DNA from: Acidimicrobiales bacterium | Lineage (GTDB): Bacteria > Actinomycetota > Acidimicrobiia > Acidimicrobiales > RAAP-2 | Assembly: GCA_017883125.1 (NCBI GenBank) | Contig: JADGOD010000047.1 | Coordinates: 1 to 12,941, forward strand | DNA: 12,941 bases | Direction of reading: 5' to 3' | In this document: piece by piece, positions 1 to 6,236 of the stretch | Layout: every line of letters starts with the position of its first letter | How positions within the stretch are numbered: the stretch's first letter is position 1 | Notes under the pieces: generated by a model | Database searches by the model: none | Told to the model about the DNA's origin: nothing | What the model saw: only the letters and a program-made list of their open reading frames with translations | Program-made: the position numbers and the translations under genes

Positions 1-1037
1 AGGGCAGCCAGACCGTCCTCGAGGGTCCATTGAGGCGAGTAGCCGATGGCTTCTCGAGCGGCGTCGATCGAGCAGGCGGCCGCCCTGACGTCTCCGTCTC
101 GGAACGCCCCGGTGACCGTCGGCTCCGGAGCGCCCGCCAGCCCAGCGATCGTGCGTGCCACCTCGAGGATCGTCGTCGACTTCCCTGCGCCGATGTCGAG
201 CGTCCGAGAGACCGTCGGAGGCGTGGCGAGAGCAGCGACGACCGAGTCGGCGACGTCGTCGACGTAGACGAAGTCCCTGATGATCTGCCCGTCTTCGTAG
301 ACGTTGATCGTCTCGTGCGAGAGCGCCTGGCTCGTGAAGATCGAGAGAACCCCGGTGTAGGGGTTCTCGAGAGACTGGCCGACCCCAAAGACGTTCTGGA
401 ATCGGAGCACCGAGATCGGGCATCCCATCGCCGCACCCCACGCCCGCAGCACATGCTCCTGGGCCAGCTTGGTGGCGGCGTAGATGTTGGTCGGCTCGGC
501 TCGGGTCCATGCGGCGTCGCTGGGAACGGGGCTCCCGAGGAGCCCGGTCGGCGAGCGCGGGTCCCACTGCCCCGCTGCCAGCTCATCGTGAGTTCGGGCC
601 GATGGGTAGTACCGCTCCCCCCCGGCCTCCCAGGCCCCTTCCCCATAGACGGCACGAGACGACGCCAGGATGATGTGGTCGGGAACATGGCCTGCTCTCG
701 TGAAGGCGTCGAGCATCTGCGTGGTCCCCACGACGTTCACCGAGCTGTGTCGAGTCGCCTCGCGAAGAGACTGACCGGTGCCTGTCTCCGCTGCCAGGTG
801 GACGATGATCGATGGTCGCTCGAGCTTGAGGAGCGCATCCCATGCCGTCGGGACCGTCACGTCGAAGGGCCAGAGATCCACCCCCTCGGGGAGCCGCGCC
901 GGTCGGCCTGGGTGCTTGTGGACCTGGGGGTGCATGGAGTCGACAGCGAGAACCTCGCCGCCGCCGCGCAGGACCCTCTGCGCCACTGTGGTCCCGATGA
1001 ACCCGGCACCACCGGTGATCACGATCCGATCATTCAC
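1..1037 (-). CDS. NAD-dependent nucleotide-sugar epimerase/dehydratase (extended SDR), C-terminus cut by window edge
   Basis: Reading the minus strand gives 345 open codons with no stop. It is an extended short-chain dehydrogenase/reductase of the nucleotide-sugar epimerase/dehydratase type. Seen: an N-terminal Rossmann NAD(P) site TGGAGFIG (residues 8-15), HLAAETGTGQS (80-90), the catalytic Ser region ASSRAVYG (125-132) and the YxxxK pair Tyr186/Lys190 in IYAATK. A 54-residue stretch separates VYG from YxxxK, longer than in GalE. Further on are LRFQNVFG and RDFVYVDDVAD, typical of sugar-nucleotide epimerases. The HLAAETGTGQS signature recalls dTDP-L-rhamnose 4-epimerase-like members, but the exact substrate is not established. 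I chose GTG 1037 because GGAAGGTGAG (1054-1045) sits 7 nt upstream; an in-frame GTG at 1049 lacks such spacing. The gene lies 85 nt downstream of the coiled-coil gene on the same strand, so it probably supplies an activated sugar for the neighbouring glycosyltransferase. Confidence 0.92.
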   Translation of the reverse strand, partial: MNDRIVITGGAGFIGTTVAQRVLRGGGEVLAVDSMHPQVHKHPGRPARLPEGVDLWPFDVTVPTAWDALLKLERPSIIVHLAAETGTGQSLREATRHSSVNVVGTTQMLDAFTRAGHVPDHIILASSRAVYGEGAWEAGGERYYPSARTHDELAAGQWDPRSPTGLLGSPVPSDAAWTRAEPTNIYAATKLAQEHVLRAWGAAMGCPISVLRFQNVFGVGQSLENPYTGVLSIFTSQALSHETINVYEDGQIIRDFVYVDDVADSVVAALATPPTVSRTLDIGAGKSTTILEVARTIAGLAGAPEPTVTGAFRDGDVRAAACSIDAAREAIGYSPQWTLEDGLAA

Positions 1038-1044
1038 CCGCAGA

Positions 1045-1054
1045 CTCACCTTCC
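1045..1054 (-). promoter_or_regulatory. Ribosome binding site deciding the epimerase start
   Basis: The minus strand reads GGAAGGTGAG, ending 7 nt before GTG 1037. It overlaps the alternative upstream GTG (1049), which argues for the 1037 start. Confidence 0.6.
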
Positions 1055-1122
1055 ATATCTCGACGGAACCCTCAGACAGTCTTGCCGAAGACCGGCTCGG
1101 CCCGGCGTACGTTGCGATGTCC

Positions 1123-1464
1123 CTACGAATGGATCGCCGCCCGAGCCCTTCGTGCGAGCCGCTCGAGGGCAGGGAAGAATCGCCACCCTCGAAGTGGCTT
1201 GGCCAGCCGGAGGAGGGTCTGGTGGTGGGCGACCTCCTTCTGCTGGCGCTCGAGGAACTCGACGTTGGCCACGTTCCGTGATGCGATGGCGCCCAGCCGA
1301 GCCTTCCGCTCGATCTCGGCGAGGCGGTCCTGCATGGCGGCAAGGTCGCTCCGAGCTGCCGACGCTTCTTCCCGGGCGCGCTCGAGGTCGTCACGAGCGC
1401 GCCGCAGCCGGGCGTGGAGGTCCTCGCTCGTGGGCTCAGGCATCGTTCCGTCGTTGATCGTCAC
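1123..1464 (-). CDS. Small coiled-coil protein of unknown function in the glycosyltransferase operon
   Basis: A 113-residue protein if GTG 1464 is used, or 106 residues from ATG 1443. I prefer GTG 1464: it overlaps the upstream glycosyltransferase stop by 4 nt (GTGA), the usual arrangement for translational coupling. ATG 1443 has no clear Shine-Dalgarno sequence. Residues about 15-80 are rich in Arg, Glu, Ala and Leu with heptad-like spacing (for example LHARLRRARDDLERAREE), so a coiled coil is likely. The C-terminus is basic and contains WRFFPALERLARRAR, which looks amphipathic. There is no signal peptide or transmembrane segment. I do not recognise a family. Coiled-coil tails and partners are common in glycan-assembly loci, where they tether or measure glycosyltransferases, so an accessory role for the neighbouring enzyme is a reasonable inference only. 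Confidence 0.75.
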   Translation of the reverse strand: MTINDGTMPEPTSEDLHARLRRARDDLERAREEASAARSDLAAMQDRLAEIERKARLGAIASRNVANVEFLERQQKEVAHHQTLLRLAKPLRGWRFFPALERLARRARAAIHS

Positions 1465-3848
1465 ATCGCCCCCAGCGCCTCGACCCTCGCGGCGAACCAC
1501 GCGGAGGCCACGTCCCGGGAGTACAGCGATGAGACGTGGTCTCTCCCGGCCCGACCCAAGGATCTCGCTCCATCGGGATCCGCTGCCAGCTCGCGGAGCA
1601 TCTCGGCCGCGACGACGAGGTCCGGGTCCGCCCACGTCGCCTCTGGCGGGTACGGCGCCGCTCCGGCTCCGACGGGGACGATCTCGAAGGGAACGAGCCG
1701 CGATGCGGCAGGGTCCATGAAGTCGACGTTTCCCGACCACCCAGTGGCGACCGTCGGGGTACCCGCGGCCATGGCGGCGAGGAGCGTGAGCCCGGTGCCT
1801 TCGCTTCGATGGAGGGAGACATAGGCATCGATCAGCTGGTAGAAGGCCCTCATCTCCTGGCTCGTCCAGGCTGCATCGATCAGGACGACGTCAGGCCGCC
1901 CTTCGACTCGAGCAGCGATCGAGTCCAGCCCTTCAGAGCCGGTCCCGTTGATGGTCTTGAGCACCAGTCCGACGCCGTCGTCAGGTCCGAAGGCCTCGCA
2001 GTAGGCGTCGAGCAGACCGGCGGGGTTCTTCCGCTTCTCCACGGACCGGAAGTCAAACGAGAAGCCGAACAGGAACCGATCGGATGCCAGGTTGAGGTCC
2101 TCGCGGATCAGGTGCGTCGGTCCCGGAGGCTCGACGAGCCACGGGTGCACGTGGATCGGACACGCCACCCCGGATCGCTCAAGTGCGCGCCGGATGAAGT
2201 GCGAACCGCACCACAGCTCGTCAAGGGCCCGGCTGGCTGACGCCATCTCGCGAGGCATCTCGGGGAGCTCCCAGGCCCAGATCCCCGCGGTGGGTCGCGG
2301 CTGGATGTCGCTCCAGATGTCGCTGCGCGTCAGGGAGTCGCCGAGCACGTCGGCGTTGACGACCACGACGTTCGCTGCGTACGGAGCCCCCCGTGGGACC
2401 GCACCTGGATCCTCGCGATGCGACTGATGTTCGGCTCGGAGAGGGACGAGCGCAACAGGCAGCCCAGCCGCCCGAAGCGAAGCCGCCACGTTTCGGGAGT
2501 GCTCGCCCATCCCGAACTCGCCGGCGAGGTAGCCGACGACGTTGACCCCGATGGGGTACATCGGGTCACGAGCGCCCTTTCGGCTCGCCAACGCCTCGAG
2601 GACCTCAGGGGTGGCGGAGCCGACAAACCCTGGGTGCTCGAGCAGCCACTCGGCGAACTCGTCGGTCCGCTGGAGGGTGGGGTTGGGGAAGGCTGCTTGG
2701 GCCTCGCTGCTCCCCCTCCAGAACAGCAGGGCGTGCCGCGGCATCCGGCCCCGAACAGGGGCCGCCAGGAACCGGGAGAACTCCTCGGAGCCGGTGCTCC
2801 AGCCCGGCGCAGGAGGTAGCGGGGAGCCCGACCGGACAGCGTCGTCCACGGCCAGCCAATAGCCACGGCGCAGCTCGGCAGTGACCGGCCGGCCGTCGGG
2901 CCAGCGGTCCCATCGATACGCCGGGGTGGGAACCGACTTGGCCGTCATCCGCTCGGCACGCTCGAGGAGCAACCGCTTGAGCACTGGATCCGCCTGGACG
3001 TTGACTCGAGTGTTCGGTGCGTACTTCGACAGCGTCAGGGGATCAGATGCGGAGTGGCCGCTGTAGTGGAAGAACTTGAGCGGCTCACCATCGACGGTGA
3101 CGGCGGAACCGTCGGTCTCGGTCAAGACGCGCTGATGGAGGTTCCAGTAGGCCACGTTGCAGCCCGGATCCCGGATGACCTCGTGATCGAAGAGGCTCGG
3201 CACGGCGTCGACCCACTTCTGGTCGGTGAAGTACCCCTTGGCGAAGTCGATCCGTGAGAACCGCTCGAGCCGTTCGGTCCAGTAGCCAAGAAACGGCGTC
3301 GCCGATCGGGAGACGGCGATGAATCCGAGGTTGAACTGCCCCGAGGTGAGGAACTGCTCCTCGGAGGTGTCCTTCCCGTCACGCGGGGTCGGTGCCATCA
3401 CGTGCGGGGTGAGGGCGATCCCGTGGCGCTCGGCGGCATCGCTGAGGAACTCGAGTGAGTCGAAGATCTCGATGTCGGGGTCGATGTACATCGCCGTCGG
3501 CGCCTTCTCGAGGAGCATCGAGAGCATCGACGGCTTCACGGCGGTGGCGAACTCGGTGAGGTCGTAGTACAGCTTCATGCGATCGAGGGTCTCGCTCTCG
3601 ATGGGCAGCGCCTCGGGGTCGATGAAATCGATGTACGGATACGCCTCGGAGTACGAGGCGATCTCCTCGTCGGTGGCATCGATCAGCAGGGCTGTCAGCC
3701 GCCACATGGGATTGAGCGCTCGGAGCGACTCGCCGAGGAGGAGGACCGAGCCGAGGTAGTTGCGCGCAGCGATGGTCCCGACTCCAGGGATCAGCGCGCC
3801 CGGTGGCGATTCGTGCGTCCGTTGTTCGCTGTTCGGCGTCTGATCCAT
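1461..3848 (-). CDS. Two-domain glycosyltransferase (GT-A-like N-terminal domain plus GT4/GT-B C-terminal domain)
   Basis: A 795-residue protein with two apparent glycosyltransferase modules. The N-terminal part (about 18-340) resembles GT-A-fold enzymes: DPD at 123-125 in YIDPDIEIFD is a DxD-type metal/nucleotide-sugar site, and NLGFIAVSRS (173-182), FTDQKWVD (207-214) and NVAYWNLHQR (231-240) are conserved-looking blocks. The C-terminal part (about 432-790) begins GVNVVGYLAGEFGMGEHSR and carries GT4-like elements: FSFDFRSVEKRKNP (596-609), LVLKTINGTG (628-637) and the nucleotide-sugar-binding region HRSEGTGLTLLAAMAAGTP (680-698). No membrane helices or signal peptide, so it is probably cytoplasmic. 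ATG 3848 is chosen because GGGAGA lies 7 nt upstream; a longer reading from TTG 3962 adds an Arg/Ala/Gly-rich tail unlike the family. It heads a three-gene operon and likely adds sugars to an O-antigen or capsule-like glycan. Confidence 0.93.
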   Translation of the reverse strand: MDQTPNSEQRTHESPPGALIPGVGTIAARNYLGSVLLLGESLRALNPMWRLTALLIDATDEEIASYSEAYPYIDFIDPEALPIESETLDRMKLYYDLTEFATAVKPSMLSMLLEKAPTAMYIDPDIEIFDSLEFLSDAAERHGIALTPHVMAPTPRDGKDTSEEQFLTSGQFNLGFIAVSRSATPFLGYWTERLERFSRIDFAKGYFTDQKWVDAVPSLFDHEVIRDPGCNVAYWNLHQRVLTETDGSAVTVDGEPLKFFHYSGHSASDPLTLSKYAPNTRVNVQADPVLKRLLLERAERMTAKSVPTPAYRWDRWPDGRPVTAELRRGYWLAVDDAVRSGSPLPPAPGWSTGSEEFSRFLAAPVRGRMPRHALLFWRGSSEAQAAFPNPTLQRTDEFAEWLLEHPGFVGSATPEVLEALASRKGARDPMYPIGVNVVGYLAGEFGMGEHSRNVAASLRAAGLPVALVPLRAEHQSHREDPGAVPRGAPYAANVVVVNADVLGDSLTRSDIWSDIQPRPTAGIWAWELPEMPREMASASRALDELWCGSHFIRRALERSGVACPIHVHPWLVEPPGPTHLIREDLNLASDRFLFGFSFDFRSVEKRKNPAGLLDAYCEAFGPDDGVGLVLKTINGTGSEGLDSIAARVEGRPDVVLIDAAWTSQEMRAFYQLIDAYVSLHRSEGTGLTLLAAMAAGTPTVATGWSGNVDFMDPAASRLVPFEIVPVGAGAAPYPPEATWADPDLVVAAEMLRELAADPDGARSLGRAGRDHVSSLYSRDVASAWFAARVEALGAM

Positions 3849-4068
3849 GGGGCTATCTCCCGACCCCGCTCTGGGCAGCAGGCCGGGAGCCATGGCGGCC
3901 GACCGACGTCGAGCGCCACCCTTCTCCAACGCACCGTCGCTTTCGGCGGAGTGTCTTGACAAGGCTCACGAGACCTCCAGCCTACCGTCCGACCTTCCCG
4001 CAACCGAATCTTCGAGATCTCCGGTCGACCTGGTTCGGTCCCGCTCGGGGGAGGCCGGCATCGATGGG

Positions 4069-4821
4069 CTACAAGGCCGCTGGTGCGATGACGGCAAGAT
4101 CGCTCCCGGCCCAGCGGACCCTCCAGCCCTCCCACTCAAATGCGGTGATCTGGTCAAGGCCTTCTTCGAGGATCACCCTGGCGAGCCGTCCCTTGACCGC
4201 CTTGGCGGCGTGCCCGACCGCCCGCGAGCCGTTCGCACTGATGAACCGGACGCGCACGACCTCGACTGAGCTCCGGAGTCGATCGAGGTCCACTGCTCTC
4301 GAATGCTCCTTCGGCAGGAGATCGACGACGACTCGACCATGAGCCGCCTTCTCTAAGACGTCGGTCACCGGCTCACGCCAGTACGTCGCCAGGTTGCCCA
4401 CCCCGACAAGTCCCACCGACATCTTCAGGCGGTAGTCGGCGATCGAGTCGACGCCCGTCGTGATCCCGTAGATCGACGAGGGGATCAGGAGCCGACGACG
4501 CTGAGCATCGGTCAGCGTCGTGGGTTCGAGGTGGCCCCACACGACGCCGGTGTAGCGGCGCCACGCAGGCATCAACGGGGTGTCGCCGTCCATCAGGGCC
4601 TCCATCGCTGCGAGCGAGGAGTCCAGCAGCGCGCCGCGCGCTCCCAGCAGCTTCTCGGCCCGGGCCCTCGAGATCCTCGTCATCCGGCTCCGAAGGGCCT
4701 CGAGCACCGCGGAGCGGTGGGTCCCCAGATCACTGCCAAAGGCGTCGACCACGGTGCGCCCGCGCCCGCCGGGCGCCTTGCCCTCAGACGGCGGAACCAG
4801 CAGATGCAGGGAGACAGACAT
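4069..4821 (-). CDS. yaaA: YaaA-family peroxide stress protein (UPF0246/DUF328)
   Basis: A 250-residue protein, the usual length for the YaaA family. Family members lower intracellular free iron and oxidative damage under peroxide stress in E. coli and have been reported to bind DNA. Seen: an N-terminal LLVPPSEGK (7-15), the actinobacterial-style version of the family's opening SP-AK motif; SSIYGITTGVDSIADYRLKMS (115-135), matching the conserved LYGLLRP...YRLEM block; SANGSRAVGHAAKAVKGRLAR (195-215), matching the family's phosphate/Lys-rich block; and a C-terminal ITAFEWEGWRV. ATG 4821 fits the family start. An earlier in-frame GTG (4890) adds 23 residues before the conserved start and is less likely. 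There is no Shine-Dalgarno sequence before ATG 4821, but a TACCTT box ends 8 nt upstream, so the mRNA may be leaderless. It is divergent from the pyruvate dehydrogenase operon. Confidence 0.88.
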   Translation of the reverse strand: MSVSLHLLVPPSEGKAPGGRGRTVVDAFGSDLGTHRSAVLEALRSRMTRISRARAEKLLGARGALLDSSLAAMEALMDGDTPLMPAWRRYTGVVWGHLEPTTLTDAQRRRLLIPSSIYGITTGVDSIADYRLKMSVGLVGVGNLATYWREPVTDVLEKAAHGRVVVDLLPKEHSRAVDLDRLRSSVEVVRVRFISANGSRAVGHAAKAVKGRLARVILEEGLDQITAFEWEGWRVRWAGSDLAVIAPAAL

Positions 4822-4829
4822 GTCGGACG

Positions 4830-4835
4830 AAGGTA
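4830..4835 (-). promoter_or_regulatory. Candidate -10 box for a leaderless yaaA transcript
   Basis: The minus strand reads TACCTT (TANNNT class), 8 nt before ATG 4821, so transcription would begin at or next to the start codon. No convincing -35 is visible at 16-19 bp. Confidence 0.35.
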
Positions 4836-5030
4836 CCGGGAAGTTGGGACGCAGGGTTGGATCATGCCTGCCGGCGACCGGATCAGCCACTCGAAGGCGT
4901 TACTCACCGGTAGGGAAGACAGGCATCGAGAACCCGATACCGTAGGAGTCAGTTCACCGAGATCAGATTGGAGCTCCGCAGGGAGCGCCGTCTCGATCGA
5001 CTCGGATTCCAGAGGAGAAGAGCGACAGCG

Positions 5031-6236
5031 ATGGCACTCGAATCAGTACGGGTCCCCGAAGTTGGAGAATCGGTCACTGAGGGGACCATCGCCACCTGGT
5101 TCGCCACACCGGGCTCGCCGATCAACGCCGGTGATCCTCTCTTCGAGCTCGCCACCGAGAAGGTCAATTCCGAGATCCCCTCCCCAGTCTCCGGGACTGT
5201 CGTCGAGATCCTCATCCCCACGGGGGGCACCGTCCATGTCGGCGACCCCGTCGTGACCATCGAGACCGCCGAACCGGCCGTCGTCCCACCATCGACACCC
5301 CCTCCGAGCGCCCCGAGTGCCAAGGCAAAGGATGAGCCCACGCCCGGCACGTCGCGAGCGGGCTCCACCCCCGAGGCACCCCTCGCCCCGCCGGCTGCAG
5401 CCCGGTCATCCACACCATCCGAGAGCTCCAGCGGGCTCCCGCTGCCGCCGATGCCACTGGAGGCGCCGGTCCCCAAGGCGTCGCCTGCACCAGCGCCGAG
5501 CTCCGCACCGACCTCAGCCCAGATGGTTGAGCCCGGCGAAGGCGACACGTTCGTCCGGTTCACTCGGATCCGGTCGGTGACCAGCCGCATCGTCTCGCAG
5601 TCCAACGCCACGGTTCCCCACGCCCTCTCGATGGTCGAGGTCGACCATACCTCAGTCATGGCGGCTCGGGCCGCCGTCAAGGGACGCGGCAATGCCACGC
5701 CGCCGACTGCGCTGGCGTTCGTCGCCGTCGCCGTGGCTCGAGCACTGGGCGAGCACCCTGTACTCAACTCGAGCGTCGGTGACAAAGGGCTCGTCCTTCA
5801 CGGGGACATCAACCTCGCCTTCGCCGTCGACACCGACCAGGGCCTCCTCGCACCGGTGGTCCATCATGCCGACCGGCTCACGGTCACCGGGATGGCTGAA
5901 GCCATCAACACCCTCGCCGACCGGGCTCGCACCAAGCGGCTCGGCCCCGATGACATGACGGGCGGCACGTTCGCCATCTCGAACAACGGCTCGGTGGGAA
6001 GCGTCTTGACCGCTCCGATCATCACACCGCCCCAGGTTGCGGTCCTCTCCACCGATCGCGTCGTCGATCGTGCGGTCGTCCTCAACCGGGACGGAACGAA
6101 GTCCATCGCCATCCGACCCGTGGGCAATCTGGCGATGAGCTGGGACCACCGGGCCATGGACGGTGCCGACGCCGCTCGGTTCCTGTCGCGGGTCAAGGAG
6201 ATCCTTGAATCCACCGACTGGGGGTCAGTTGTCTGA
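5031..6236 (+). CDS. Dihydrolipoamide acyltransferase, E2 of the pyruvate dehydrogenase complex, no visible subunit-binding domain
   Basis: A 401-residue 2-oxoacid dehydrogenase E2 that moves the acyl group from E1 to CoA through a swinging lipoyl arm. Seen: one lipoyl domain (about 2-78) with lipoyl-lysine Lys44 in ELATEKVNSE; a Pro/Ala/Ser-rich flexible linker (about 81-170); and a catalytic chloramphenicol-acetyltransferase-like domain (about 174-401) ending in SWDHRAMDGADAARFL with His373 and Asp377 of the DHRxxDG motif. The peripheral subunit-binding domain that normally sits between linker and catalytic core is not recognisable: residues 81-170 are almost entirely low complexity. ATG 5031 is chosen because the lipoyl domain starts immediately after it and AGGAG (5013-5017) precedes it, though 13 nt away; the upstream in-frame extension is Arg-rich. 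The E1 gene overlaps its stop, so pyruvate is the likely substrate. It could instead be annotated as a generic branched-chain or 2-oxoglutarate E2 by homology. Confidence 0.93.
   Translation: MALESVRVPEVGESVTEGTIATWFATPGSPINAGDPLFELATEKVNSEIPSPVSGTVVEILIPTGGTVHVGDPVVTIETAEPAVVPPSTPPPSAPSAKAKDEPTPGTSRAGSTPEAPLAPPAAARSSTPSESSSGLPLPPMPLEAPVPKASPAPAPSSAPTSAQMVEPGEGDTFVRFTRIRSVTSRIVSQSNATVPHALSMVEVDHTSVMAARAAVKGRGNATPPTALAFVAVAVARALGEHPVLNSSVGDKGLVLHGDINLAFAVDTDQGLLAPVVHHADRLTVTGMAEAINTLADRARTKRLGPDDMTGGTFAISNNGSVGSVLTAPIITPPQVAVLSTDRVVDRAVVLNRDGTKSIAIRPVGNLAMSWDHRAMDGADAARFLSRVKEILESTDWGSVV

Noticed and set aside
30..1457. Long plus-strand open frame opposite the epimerase and coiled-coil genes
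   Set aside because: Its translation is Arg/Pro/Asp-rich low complexity with no motif, and the opposite strand encodes a clear epimerase. This is the usual GC-rich antisense shadow.
3956..3988. TTGACA with downstream TACCGT on the plus strand
   Set aside because: The spacing is 21 bp and no plus-strand gene follows before the divergent region.
3979..4008. Possible promoter of the glycosyltransferase operon (TAGGCT with TTCGGT 18 bp away, minus strand)
   Set aside because: The -35 match is poor and the implied leader is over 120 nt, so I do not list it as a feature.
3847..4342. Plus-strand open frames in the gap before the glycosyltransferase gene
   Set aside because: They overlap the 3' part of yaaA, are basic and low complexity, and lack motifs. 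Only the 220-bp gap is non-coding.
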